This document shows positions 16,420-26,368 of a stretch of 64,000 nt of DNA, piece after piece (the stretch's first letter is position 1; each line of letters starts with the position of its first letter). The notes under the pieces were generated by a model, which worked only from the letters and a program-made list of their open reading frames with translations, did no database searches and was not told the origin of the DNA. Position numbers and translations under genes: made by a program. The stretch spans positions 1-64,000 of the forward strand of contig NZ_SBII01000006.1 in NCBI RefSeq assembly GCF_004028155.1, given 5' to 3'. This stretch comes from Flavobacterium cerinum. Its GTDB lineage: Bacteria > Bacteroidota > Bacteroidia > Flavobacteriales > Flavobacteriaceae.

Positions 16420-16917
16420 ATGAAACGATTACCCATATTAAAAACGCTAATTGATATTATTTTTTATCTATCAGTTATACCCTTAATTTTTGGATTACCT
16501 TTTATATTCTTACTAGGCATAATGCCCGATAAGATACCTTTGACTCTAAACAATGAAGTTTTATCTATTACAGGTGCAGAACGAATACTATTTCTTCTTC
16601 TGATACTTGTTGGCTATGCACTACATGTTTATGCTCTTTATCTATTCAGGAAAGTCCTGCAGCTATTTAGCAGGAGAATAATTTTTGACGACCGAATTAT
16701 AAAGAATTTCGATCAAATGGGTAAAGCTATACTAACTGGCACATTTATCATTATTGCTCCATTAATTTTTTACAGCCTGATAAAAAAACCTATCGAAATA
16801 AAATTAGGTTTCAGCTCAATTTTATGCACTCTGGGTCTTGGTTTATTCTTTATGGTTCTTAGTGAGGTATTCCAAATGGCAAAGAAGATCAAAGAAGAAA
16901 ATGACTTAACGGTATAA
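16420..16917 (+). CDS. DUF2975 membrane protein 2
   Basis: 165 residues, four predicted membrane helices, C-terminal tail IKEENDLTV. Same family as its neighbours on both sides. A conserved region before the last two helices (RRIIFDDRIIKNFDQMGKA) resembles the loop where other members carry a short 'F.N...F...G' motif. It follows the first copy by 4 bases and precedes the third by 7. Function unknown. Confidence 0.75.
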   Translation: MKRLPILKTLIDIIFYLSVIPLIFGLPFIFLLGIMPDKIPLTLNNEVLSITGAERILFLLLILVGYALHVYALYLFRKVLQLFSRRIIFDDRIIKNFDQMGKAILTGTFIIIAPLIFYSLIKKPIEIKLGFSSILCTLGLGLFFMVLSEVFQMAKKIKEENDLTV

Positions 16918-16924
16918 CAACAAT

Positions 16925-17488
16925 ATGAAACATCACTTAAATATCATAATAATTGCATTGCGTGTAGTTTTGTTTGTAGCTGCAATAATGTGTGTGTTTA
17001 ATTTAATCCAGGCATATGGATTTATTCAAACAGATGACCCCGTAGCCATAAATGAGTTTTTCTTAAATTACTTTACAGCTCCTAAATTATCTTTAGGCAG
17101 CTTGGAACAGCTTGGGGCACGTTATTTTTTCAACATAAAATGGCTTGCCATAGGATTTACTATAACCTATACCGCTTTGCTTGTATATGGAATAACTGGA
17201 ATAATCAGGCTGTATAAATGCCTTTTAAAAATAGAAAAAGGGCAAATGTTTTATAATGAGCAAGGCGCACAATTTAGAAAAGTTGGCGCAACAGTAATTA
17301 TTTTCGCCAAGCTTAAGTACGTTTTATTTTGTTTTACAGGCATACTGAGTTATTTAGACATATCGACATTCTTTAAGCAGCTCCCGGCTTTCCTTACACT
17401 TTACCTTGTAGGAAAACTAATCTTCATTATGTCTTATATAACCGAAAAAGGCGAGTTTATACAAGAAGAGAACGAACTAACAATATAG
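16925..17488 (+). CDS. DUF2975 membrane protein 3
   Basis: 187 residues, four predicted membrane helices with a longer first extracytoplasmic loop (about 35-75) than the other two copies, a loop GQMFYNEQGAQFRKVGAT corresponding to the family motif, and the tail IQEENELTI. It is followed 2 bases later by the small HTH gene. The three copies differ widely apart from the loop and the tail, which points to old duplications with separate roles. Confidence 0.75.
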   Translation: MKHHLNIIIIALRVVLFVAAIMCVFNLIQAYGFIQTDDPVAINEFFLNYFTAPKLSLGSLEQLGARYFFNIKWLAIGFTITYTALLVYGITGIIRLYKCLLKIEKGQMFYNEQGAQFRKVGATVIIFAKLKYVLFCFTGILSYLDISTFFKQLPAFLTLYLVGKLIFIMSYITEKGEFIQEENELTI

Positions 17489-17490
17489 CT

Positions 17491-17706
17491 ATGCCAATAA
17501 TTATAAACCTCGATGTAATGCTGGCCAAGCGTAAAATGCGGTCTAATGAACTTGCCGAAAAAGTAGGCATCACTACAGCAAATCTTTCTATACTAAAAAC
17601 CGGTAAGGCAAAAGCCATCCGGTTTTCTACGCTTGAAGCCATATGTGAAATACTCGAATGCCAGCCGGGCGATATAATGGAGTATATTCCTGAGAAAGAA
17701 ACATAA
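17491..17706 (+). CDS. Small Cro/CI (XRE) family HTH regulator, YozG-like
   Basis: 71 residues, almost entirely one helix-turn-helix domain (NELAEKVGITTANLSILKTG, then STLEAICEILECQPGDIMEY). This is the short regulator that accompanies DUF2975 proteins in many Firmicutes and Bacteroidota. Last gene of the four-gene unit, ending in a shared bidirectional terminator. It probably represses or controls its own operon; no operator was identified. Confidence 0.88.
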   Translation: MPIIINLDVMLAKRKMRSNELAEKVGITTANLSILKTGKAKAIRFSTLEAICEILECQPGDIMEYIPEKET

Positions 17707-17738
17707 AAAAAGCCCCACGCATAACGTGGGGCTTTTTG
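17704..17738. terminator. Bidirectional terminator between the HTH gene and atpC
   Basis: 9-bp stem AGCCCCACG (17711-17719) / CGTGGGGCT (17725-17733) flanked by A-run and T-run, serving the convergent HTH gene and atpC. Confidence 0.9.
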
Positions 17739-17763
17739 TTTTTATATAAATCGGAAGGAAGGA

Positions 17764-18051
17764 TTAACCTACCAAGATAATAATTCTGTTGTCTTTAAGC
17801 TCCAAAGTACCTGATGTTATAGGTAAAAGGAATTTTTGATCTTTCTCTGATTTTTCAAAACGAGCCGAAAACTCAGCATTTGTTTTAAAATCAGGAACTG
17901 CAATTTTGATAGTACCAGTTGTTAATATTGATACAATATTGGCGTGGTTAACTAACATCTGGAATTCACCGTTTGTACCAGGAACAGTTACCGATGTAAC
18001 GCCTCCTTTAAACAAATGGCCTTCCGGCGATACAATTTCTAATAATAACAT
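17764..18051 (-). CDS. atpC: ATP synthase epsilon subunit (short form)
   Basis: 95 residues. The N-terminal beta-sandwich of F1 epsilon is present (LLLEIVSPEGHLFKGGV, VPGTNGEFQMLVNHANIVS), but the usual C-terminal two-helix inhibitory arm is absent; the protein stops at IIILVG. Short epsilon subunits are usual in Bacteroidota. It couples the central stalk to the c-ring. Downstream of atpD in the same unit, with an 84-base gap. Confidence 0.93.
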   Translation of the reverse strand: MLLLEIVSPEGHLFKGGVTSVTVPGTNGEFQMLVNHANIVSILTTGTIKIAVPDFKTNAEFSARFEKSEKDQKFLLPITSGTLELKDNRIIILVG

Positions 18052-18135
18052 AGTTATAAGTTTTGGGTTGAGGGCTGCGGGTTTAAGGCGACAGATATAA
18101 ATCTAACACTATAAACCCGAAACCCGAAACTGTTA

Positions 18136-19650
<1,515 letters not shown>

Positions 19651-19708
19651 TTATGTATTTATTAAACAGCTATTTACGTTTTGCGAAAAAACCTATTTTT
19701 TTCGAGTG

Positions 19709-19740
19709 CAAAGATAGTTTTTTATCTGTGAATTATGCAA
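19709..19740 (-). promoter_or_regulatory. atpD-atpC promoter (TTG-N21-TATCTTTG)
   Basis: On the minus strand TTG at 19740-19738, a 21-base spacer, and the box TATCTTTG at 19716-19709, predicting a leader of about 55 bases before the atpD ATG. Confidence 0.65.
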
Positions 19741-19927
19741 TATTAAAATTGCATTTTTTTCAATAAAAAACAGTATTTCTGCAAATCCGGACTAAAAAGA
19801 TTGTTAAGAGTTCATCTCGATTGCTGAATTATTACTCCTACACCCAAACTATCTACCAGTTCAAATTCTTTTGCCATATGGTCTGAGTGTAATTTTATTC
19901 AAATTCGGATGCAGTAACAAATTAAAC

Positions 19928-19963
19928 AAAAAAGCAGCTAAGAATACCCTAACTGCTTTTTTT
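19928..19963 (-). terminator. Terminator of the exported unknown gene
   Basis: AAAAAAGCAG / CTGCTTTTTT stem with a 15-base loop and T tract in both directions, 20 bases past the stop of the gene ending at 19983. Confidence 0.7.
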
Positions 19964-19982
19964 ATAAATTAATAAAGTATTA

Positions 19983-20663
19983 TTACTCTGCTGCAAATTT
20001 CACAACAAACGTTTTAGAAATACTCCCGGTATAATCATTATTCTCCTGTCCGAAACTACCCATTTTTAAAAGTTGTGAATACAATTCAGTAAAACTGGCT
20101 TCATTACTTTTTCTTCCTTCTTTCACCTCAAGTATCTTGCCTGTTTTTAAACCCGAAGTAACACCAATAAAAGCAGCTCTTGCTTTAGCCTTATCGATGA
20201 GTTTTTTAATAAGCTTTTCTTCTGCTTTTAACTTATCTGAATATTTTAAAACCACTACAACAGTAGTTACGTCCTCTCTTGAATTTAGCAGTTCCTTTAA
20301 CTTTTTCATCTCTGCTTCATCATTTACAACAATACTAAAACCTTCCTTTGAAGGCGGCCTTCTTTCTAAAAGATTAATTTTAGATTCATCCAAAGGAAGC
20401 ACTTTATATTTTTTAGTTTCCAGCATCCCTTTAACCTCATTAAGCTTGTTTTTTGCTTTTTCGGCAGCTGCTAAAGGATCGTATTCTTCGTCTTCAGCAA
20501 CATCATAAGAATAAACATCTGTATTATCCTGAGCATACACATTGCATCGAAAGTTAAGTGGCTTTAGGGAAATGGTATCGGTTACCTCCACTTCAATGAA
20601 TTTGGTTTGAGCATAAGACCCAAACGAAACGAACAGTAGAGCAATGAGAGCTAGATTTTTCAT
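19983..20663 (-). CDS. Exported protein of unknown function
   Basis: 226 residues with a signal peptide (MKNLALIALLFVSFGSYAQ). The mature part opens with KFIEVEVTDTISLKP, then has helical, lysine-rich segments (LKEEKLIKKLIDKAKARA-like) and ends GSISKTFVVKFAAE. The short opening and ending beta segments recall SIMPL-type exported proteins, but I am not sure of this and assign no function. It is monocistronic, between terminators on both sides, with a -7 box upstream. Confidence 0.7.
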   Translation of the reverse strand: MKNLALIALLFVSFGSYAQTKFIEVEVTDTISLKPLNFRCNVYAQDNTDVYSYDVAEDEEYDPLAAAEKAKNKLNEVKGMLETKKYKVLPLDESKINLLERRPPSKEGFSIVVNDEAEMKKLKELLNSREDVTTVVVVLKYSDKLKAEEKLIKKLIDKAKARAAFIGVTSGLKTGKILEVKEGRKSNEASFTELYSQLLKMGSFGQENNDYTGSISKTFVVKFAAE

Positions 20664-20689
20664 TATAATAATTATTGATTAATGTGACA

Positions 20690-20697
20690 CAAACGTA
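20690..20697 (-). promoter_or_regulatory. -7 box (TACGTTTG) for the exported unknown gene
   Basis: Exact TAnnTTTG match on the minus strand, 26 bases before the ATG at 20663. Confidence 0.5.
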
Positions 20698-20713
20698 GGA
20701 AAATATACCAAAC

Positions 20714-20746
20714 AAAAAAAGCCGTTAAGAAATCTTAACGGCTTTT
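20714..20746 (-). terminator. Terminator of the starch synthase-DUF4270-glmS operon
   Basis: GCCGTTAAG (20721-20729) / CTTAACGGC (20734-20742), 4-base loop, followed on the minus strand by seven T residues. Confidence 0.9.
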
Positions 20747-20764
20747 AAATTTTATCTGCAAAAA

Positions 20765-22612
20765 TTACTCTACTGTAACCGATTTTGCTAAATTTCTTGG
20801 CTGATCTACATTACAATTTCTCATTACAGCGATGTGATATGAAAGCAGCTGTAACGGAATTGTTGTTAACAATGGCGATAGTGCATCTATAGTATACGGC
20901 ACCTCTATAACGTGGTCTGCTAATGCTTTAACCTGCTCATCGCCCTGAGTTACTACAGCAATAATTTTACCGCTTCTTGATTTTATCTCCTGTATGTTAC
21001 TAACCACTTTATCATAATGCTCCTGTTTCGGTGCAATAACAACCACCGGCATTTGCTCATCTATAAGCGCAATTGGTCCGTGCTTCATTTCGGCAGCAGG
21101 GTAGCCTTCTGCGTGTATGTATGATATTTCTTTTAGCTTTAAAGCACCTTCTAAGGCAACCGGGAAGTTGTACCCTCTACCCAAATAAAGACAGTTAGGA
21201 GCGTCCTTATAGACTGCAGCGATAGCTTTTGCTACCTCATTTGTTTGAAGTGCTTCCTGTACTTTTGCCGGTATAAGCTCCAGTTCCTGTAGGTGTCTGT
21301 GGAAATCTGATTTACTCATTGTTCCTTTAGCCTGCGCTAAACGAAGTGCAATAAGTGTTAAAACCGTGATTTGTGTTGTAAATGCTTTTGTAGAAGCAAC
21401 ACCAATCTCCGGGCCTGCGTGTGTATAAGCACCAGCGTGCGTTTCACGCGATATTGAAGAACCAACTACATTACATACCCCAAACACAAAAGCACCGTGC
21501 TCCTTGGCTAATTTAATCGCTGCAAGGGTATCTGCCGTTTCACCTGATTGTGAAATCGCAATAACCACATCGTTTGGTCGTATAATTGGGTTTCTGTATC
21601 TAAACTCAGAAGCATATTCTACCTCTACAGGGATACGTGTAAATTCTTCTAATATATATTCTGCAACAAGACCTGCATGCCATGATGTACCACAAGCAAT
21701 GATCAGTATTCTCTCTGCATTAAGAAACTTCTGAAGATTGTCTTCTACACCCGCCATTTTAATAATACCCTCGTTAGCATGAAGCCTTCCACGGTACGTG
21801 TCTTTTATTACATTAGGCTGCTCATAGATTTCTTTAAGCATAAAATGATCGTAACCATTTTTTTCGATCTGCTCAAGATTCATTTGTAGTTCCTGGATAT
21901 AAGGATCTACTAAAGAATCGTCTTTAATTTTTCTTACTTTTAACGGTTTATCAAGTCGTATAATTGCCATTTCCTCATCATCAAGGTAAATAGCGTTTGA
22001 CGTATATTCGATAAAAGGTGATGCATCTGAAGCAATAAAGAACTCCTTTTCACCAACACCTATAGCTAGCGGGCTACCTAAACGTGCTGCTATTATTTCG
22101 GTTGGTCTTTCTCTATCAAACACCGCAATCGCATAAGCACCTACAACCTGATTAAGCGCCACCTGAACAGCTTTGCCTAACTTAAGATTATCTTTTTTCT
22201 TTACTTCTTCTATAAGATTAACAAGAACCTCTGTATCTGTATCCGAATGAAAAACATAGCCTCTCTTGATAAGTTCTTTTTTTAACGGCTCATAGTTCTC
22301 AATAATACCATTATGCACTATTACAAGATTCCCTGAATTAGATACATGTGGATGTGAGTTTACATCGTTTGGAACACCATGAGTAGCCCATCTTGTGTGG
22401 CCTATTCCAATGTTTCCATTTAATGTTATTTCTTTTTCTGCTCTTTCTTCCAGATCAGAAACTTTTCCTTTAGTTTTAGACAACTTAAGATCTTTGCCGT
22501 CAAACAGCACAACACCTGCACTATCATAACCTCTGTACTCAAGTCTTTTAAGACCTTTTATAATTAAAGGATATGCTTCTCTATGGCCTATATAACCTAC
22601 AATTCCACACAT
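20765..22612 (-). CDS. glmS: Glutamine--fructose-6-phosphate aminotransferase (isomerizing)
   Basis: 615 residues. Makes glucosamine 6-phosphate from fructose 6-phosphate and glutamine, the first step to UDP-GlcNAc. N-terminal glutaminase with catalytic Cys2 (MCGIVGYIG), the GHTRWATHG and HNGIIENY motifs; two SIS sugar-isomerase domains, about 285-425 (ACGTSWHAG, SQSGETADTLAAIKLAK) and 460-600; C-terminal NLAKSVTVE. Last gene of a three-gene unit, 5 bases after the DUF4270 stop. No glmS ribozyme-like structure is upstream. Confidence 0.97.
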   Translation of the reverse strand: MCGIVGYIGHREAYPLIIKGLKRLEYRGYDSAGVVLFDGKDLKLSKTKGKVSDLEERAEKEITLNGNIGIGHTRWATHGVPNDVNSHPHVSNSGNLVIVHNGIIENYEPLKKELIKRGYVFHSDTDTEVLVNLIEEVKKKDNLKLGKAVQVALNQVVGAYAIAVFDRERPTEIIAARLGSPLAIGVGEKEFFIASDASPFIEYTSNAIYLDDEEMAIIRLDKPLKVRKIKDDSLVDPYIQELQMNLEQIEKNGYDHFMLKEIYEQPNVIKDTYRGRLHANEGIIKMAGVEDNLQKFLNAERILIIACGTSWHAGLVAEYILEEFTRIPVEVEYASEFRYRNPIIRPNDVVIAISQSGETADTLAAIKLAKEHGAFVFGVCNVVGSSISRETHAGAYTHAGPEIGVASTKAFTTQITVLTLIALRLAQAKGTMSKSDFHRHLQELELIPAKVQEALQTNEVAKAIAAVYKDAPNCLYLGRGYNFPVALEGALKLKEISYIHAEGYPAAEMKHGPIALIDEQMPVVVIAPKQEHYDKVVSNIQEIKSRSGKIIAVVTQGDEQVKALADHVIEVPYTIDALSPLLTTIPLQLLSYHIAVMRNCNVDQPRNLAKSVTVE

Positions 22613-22617
22613 AATTT

Positions 22618-24222
22618 TTATTTTTTAGCTTTAGTGTAAAAAATCTCTAACTTAAGACGTTTATCTTTCTCTGCTTCCGGAACGTTATTTCCATAAAGCA
22701 CTGTTCCAAATGGCTGTATTACTGATGATACCGGAACCCTGTCTACTTGATAAAGACCTGCTGTAAAAGGAGTTTTTATACCTGCATTTTTAACATTGTT
22801 AATATCTTCAGTTATTACAAGACCCAGCGGCACATTCAATGAATCGTTTTTAATAATGTTATTCAAGTGATTGGTAAGACGTATCTTATAACGCGCTCCT
22901 TTTTTATCAAATTCAAGTAAGCCGCCATGAACAACTTTATCAAACTTTTTATCTGACTTATTCGATGAAGCATCTCTATAGTAATCGAACAGAGGGGTTT
23001 TATTTTTAAGATCATAAAGATAAACCCTCATAGGTTCTGTAGATCCTTTCATAGCCTCTTCGTCTATATAGAAACTAAGATTAGCTTCATTTACCAGTAC
23101 ACCACCATTAACTGCATCATTTTTTTCTGCTAAACTTTTAATCGCAGCAGCATCAATATTTATTATAGCCATAGAACCTGACCCACCTTTAACATAAAGA
23201 CGTGAATCTCCTGTTGTATGATTGGCCGTTGCTAAAGCATTTTCGAAAGTCTCTCCATACGTATTATCATAGAAATTTATGGTATTCCCGGCAAGATTAA
23301 GAGTTATGGTCTTCTTAATTAATTTATCTGTTTTCTCACCCTTTAAACCAACTTCATTATCAGTGTATTTAATTATGACAACACCTTTGGAGAATTGAGG
23401 AACCACCATTACCGCATCATTTCCCTTTTGCTCTATGTTAAAATAAAGCCCTCTGAAATAATTTTTAAATACATTATTATTTAATAGATTACCCGAACCT
23501 GCTTTTACTATTTGAGACTGAATAATATCTTTATTAAGATTCACAAAGATACCCGGCGCCATTCTTTCTATAACCTTTTCAGCTTCTCCTGACTTCACTA
23601 TTGCCTTTCGTTCAATCTCTTTAGCGCTAATTTTAAAATTCGTGTTTTGCTCATTATTATTAATGTTATCATCATTAAGCGGCAAACCAACTTTTAAAGC
23701 ATCCACCATTGCTCTCTCATTAGAATAATACCTTTGAACTCCCGATGGCGCATTAGGATCTGAATCTCTTAAGAAATAACCATTTCTATATACTTTCAAA
23801 CTCATCGCCTGTTCAGTATTACCGTAAACAGAATCCAGCTTATATGTTGACGAAGAACCGGAAGTGCTGATTTTCTTACTATAATAAGGAACATATAGGT
23901 AAACTGAATCTACTTTAGGTTCGAAAATTGTTGGGTTTGCGGCATTAGCAGGAAACTCGAGCTGAGTAACAAAGTGCGCCACCGTCTTACCAAAAACATT
24001 ACTATTAAAAACTCCAAGCTGATTAATAGGCAGGTTATTAGACTGCACAGCTCCCATAGAAGCATTATAAGCTACAACACCTATTGTTTCGCCCGTCATA
24101 TCATGATGAATATCATCATCAATAATATCAGAGCCTATCTCATTAAAGTCTTTATCGCATGATACAAGAAGTACAACACTTAAAGCAAGTAAGAGTTTCT
24201 TTAAAAATGAACTATTAGTCAT
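22618..24222 (-). CDS. DUF4270 domain lipoprotein
   Basis: 534 residues from the ATG at 24222. Lipoprotein signal (LLALSVVLLVSCDKDF) with lipidated cysteine at about residue 21, then FNEIGSDIIDDD, typical of the Bacteroidota DUF4270 family, which is mostly beta-sandwich and probably sits on the outer membrane. Function not established. A longer open frame reaches 24333, but that extension runs over the upstream gene and carries a non-signal leader, so it was rejected. Placed between a half-length starch synthase and glmS, an arrangement that suggests a shared operon but not a shared reaction. Confidence 0.85.
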   Translation of the reverse strand: MTNSSFLKKLLLALSVVLLVSCDKDFNEIGSDIIDDDIHHDMTGETIGVVAYNASMGAVQSNNLPINQLGVFNSNVFGKTVAHFVTQLEFPANAANPTIFEPKVDSVYLYVPYYSKKISTSGSSSTYKLDSVYGNTEQAMSLKVYRNGYFLRDSDPNAPSGVQRYYSNERAMVDALKVGLPLNDDNINNNEQNTNFKISAKEIERKAIVKSGEAEKVIERMAPGIFVNLNKDIIQSQIVKAGSGNLLNNNVFKNYFRGLYFNIEQKGNDAVMVVPQFSKGVVIIKYTDNEVGLKGEKTDKLIKKTITLNLAGNTINFYDNTYGETFENALATANHTTGDSRLYVKGGSGSMAIINIDAAAIKSLAEKNDAVNGGVLVNEANLSFYIDEEAMKGSTEPMRVYLYDLKNKTPLFDYYRDASSNKSDKKFDKVVHGGLLEFDKKGARYKIRLTNHLNNIIKNDSLNVPLGLVITEDINNVKNAGIKTPFTAGLYQVDRVPVSSVIQPFGTVLYGNNVPEAEKDKRLKLEIFYTKAKK

Positions 24223-24241
24223 TATATATTTTTTTGATTTA

Positions 24242-25048
24242 CTATAAAACCTGATTTCTATAGAAATTAGTATACGCCTCTGCAAAATTATCTTTCGCAA
24301 CAAACGGCAGGAATGGTTTTCCTGAGGCCTCAACAGCCTTAACTAACTCATCTGAAAGGTTTTCCGAAGCAATAATAAGAGCATCAGAATGTGCTATTGA
24401 TGCTTTAAGTATATTCTCATAATTAGGCACTCCTAACATTTTCACGTCTTCTTCCGGTATATTATCAAAGAGAACTTTTTTAAGCATCTCATTATCCAAT
24501 GTCCCATCAAAAGACTGATTGTATACCGAAGTTACAATTTTAGTATCAGCAAAAAGAGCTTCGTGCTTATAATAATGTTTCATATAAATAGGCAGCATTG
24601 CTGCCATCCATCCATGAACATGTATAATATCCGGCACCCAGTTTAGCTTTTTCACTGTTTCAACAACACCTTTTGCAAAGAAAATAGCTCTTTCGTCATT
24701 ATCCGGGTAAAGTACACCGTCTTCATCACTAAAAGTAGCCTTTCTTTTAAAGTACTCGTCGTTATCAATAAAATAAACCTGTATTCTTTCCTTAGGTATA
24801 GACGCCACCTTAATAATTAAGGGCATATCCATGTCGTTCACTACCAAATTCATACCTGATAAGCGGATTACTTCATGTAATTGATGCCTCCTTTCGTTAA
24901 TATTGCCATAGCGGGGCATAAATATTCTTATTTGTCCACCTTGGTCATTAATCATTTTTGGCACATCATACGACATTAAAGAGACTTCATTCTCAGCCAA
25001 GTACGGCACTACCTCAGATGATACGTACAATATCCTCTTATCCTCCAT
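24242..25048 (-). CDS. Starch/glycogen synthase catalytic-domain protein (GT5 N-terminal half)
   Basis: 268 residues matching only the N-terminal Rossmann domain of GT5 starch/glycogen synthases (ILYVSSEVVPYLAENEVS at the start, PDIIHVHGWMAAMLPIYMK about residues 138-156). Usual GlgA is about 470 or more residues with a second GT1-like ADP-glucose-binding domain; that half is missing and no frame for it lies downstream. The KxGG motif near the N-terminus, expected after VVPYLA, is also replaced (NEVSLM). Activity as glycogen synthase is therefore doubtful. First gene of the unit with DUF4270 and glmS, 19 bases before the next. Confidence 0.85.
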   Translation of the reverse strand: MEDKRILYVSSEVVPYLAENEVSLMSYDVPKMINDQGGQIRIFMPRYGNINERRHQLHEVIRLSGMNLVVNDMDMPLIIKVASIPKERIQVYFIDNDEYFKRKATFSDEDGVLYPDNDERAIFFAKGVVETVKKLNWVPDIIHVHGWMAAMLPIYMKHYYKHEALFADTKIVTSVYNQSFDGTLDNEMLKKVLFDNIPEEDVKMLGVPNYENILKASIAHSDALIIASENLSDELVKAVEASGKPFLPFVAKDNFAEAYTNFYRNQVL

Positions 25049-25085
25049 TTTTAAAACTTGTATTTATTTGGGTATAAAAAACACG

Positions 25086-25093
25086 CAAAATTA
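25086..25093 (-). promoter_or_regulatory. -7 box (TAATTTTG) for the starch synthase-glmS unit
   Basis: Exact TAnnTTTG match on the minus strand, 37 bases before the ATG at 25048. It is divergent from, and interleaved with, the panC promoter. Confidence 0.55.
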
Positions 25094-25100
25094 AACAATT

Positions 25101-25132
25101 TTGTGCATTTTGTTACTAAAATATTAATTTTG
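25101..25132 (+). promoter_or_regulatory. panC promoter (TTG-N21-TAATTTTG)
   Basis: TTG 25101-25103, 21-base spacer, TAATTTTG 25125-25132, 23 bases before the ATG of panC. Divergent from the promoter at 25086. Confidence 0.65.
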
Positions 25133-25155
25133 CTTCGATATTTAATTCAAACTTG

Positions 25156-26001
25156 ATGCTCATTTTCAATAATAAAGCTGGTATTACCTCGCTTTTATCT
25201 AATTACGTTAGTACAAAATATAACATTGGTTTTGTGCCAACAATGGGTGCTTTGCACCAAGGACACCTGTCGCTGCTCCAAAAATCAGTGCAGGAAAATG
25301 ACATCACTGTCATTAGTATCTTTGTGAACCCCACCCAGTTTAACAACCCCGAAGACCTGGAAAAATATCCACGGACTCTGGAAGCCGATGTCGAAAAAAT
25401 AAAATCGGTAAGCGATAAAATAATTGTTTTTGCACCTTCGGTGAACGAAATGTATGATGGCAACACTTCATCAGGCTCATTTTCTTTTGACGGACTCGAA
25501 CATCAGATGGAAGGAAGCCACAGGCCCGGTCATTTTGACGGAGTAGGAACAATTGTGAAAAAATTATTCGAAATTGTTACTCCTACCAATGCCTATTTTG
25601 GCGAAAAAGACTTTCAGCAATTGCAGATCGTTAAAAAAATGGTAGAAAAGCACCACATGCCTGTTAATATTGTAGGATGCCCTATAAGCCGCGAAGAGAA
25701 CGGACTTGCAATGAGTTCACGAAACCAAAGATTATCTGCTGAAGACAGGACTAAAGCTGCTTTTATATACAAAACACTAAAGGAAGCTCAACAGTTATTT
25801 GAAGAAAAAGGAATTGAGTTTACCCGAAACTATGTAGCAGATGCTTTTTCTGTTCATCCGGAGTTTAAAATGGACTACTTTGAGATTGCTGCAGAAGACG
25901 ATTTAATACCTGCCACAATAAAGGAAAACAAAAAATACAGGGCTTTCATTGCAGTTTTTTTAAGCAATGTTAGGTTAATAGATAATATTTCATTAAATTG
26001 A
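25156..26001 (+). CDS. panC: Pantothenate synthetase (pantoate--beta-alanine ligase)
   Basis: 281 residues. Joins pantoate to beta-alanine with ATP, the last step of pantothenate synthesis. Motifs: [15 protein letters not shown] (HIGH-type ATP site), [33 protein letters not shown] and MSSRNQRLS. The ATG at 25156 is chosen over the TTG one codon earlier. panD follows 13 bases later, supplying the beta-alanine substrate. Confidence 0.97.
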   Translation: MLIFNNKAGITSLLSNYVSTKYNIGFVPTMGALHQGHLSLLQKSVQENDITVISIFVNPTQFNNPEDLEKYPRTLEADVEKIKSVSDKIIVFAPSVNEMYDGNTSSGSFSFDGLEHQMEGSHRPGHFDGVGTIVKKLFEIVTPTNAYFGEKDFQQLQIVKKMVEKHHMPVNIVGCPISREENGLAMSSRNQRLSAEDRTKAAFIYKTLKEAQQLFEEKGIEFTRNYVADAFSVHPEFKMDYFEIAAEDDLIPATIKENKKYRAFIAVFLSNVRLIDNISLN

Positions 26002-26014
26002 TTACCTTTGCACC

Positions 26015-26365
26015 ATGCAAATTCAAGTTGTAAAATCCAAGATTCACCGCGTTATGGTGACTGGAGCCGATTTAAATTATATTGGTAGTATTACCATAGA
26101 CGAAGCGCTAATGGAAGCTGCTAATATTATTGAAGGCGAAAAAGTTTCTATTGTTAACATCAACAATGGAGAACGCCTTGAGACTTATGCTATTAAAGGA
26201 AACAGGAACAGCGGAGATATTACCTTAAATGGTCCGGCTGCAAGAAAGGTACAAAGAGGCGATATCATTATCATTATTTCTTATGGGATACTTGATTTTG
26301 AAGAAGCTAAAACATTTAAACCATCTATTGTTTTCCCTAACGAAAAAGACAATTCTTTAACCTAG
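26015..26365 (+). CDS. panD: Aspartate 1-decarboxylase (pyruvoyl enzyme)
   Basis: 116 residues. Decarboxylates L-aspartate to beta-alanine for panC. The self-cleavage site G24-S25 (NYIGSITID) that generates the pyruvoyl group is intact, and [20 protein letters not shown] matches the family. It overlaps nothing, and the next gene starts 3 bases after its stop. Confidence 0.97.
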   Translation: MQIQVVKSKIHRVMVTGADLNYIGSITIDEALMEAANIIEGEKVSIVNINNGERLETYAIKGNRNSGDITLNGPAARKVQRGDIIIIISYGILDFEEAKTFKPSIVFPNEKDNSLT

Positions 26366-26368
26366 ATT

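Noticed and set aside
24223..24333. Longer N-terminus for the DUF4270 lipoprotein
   Set aside because: It overlaps the upstream gene and would hide the lipoprotein signal, which must be at the N-terminus.
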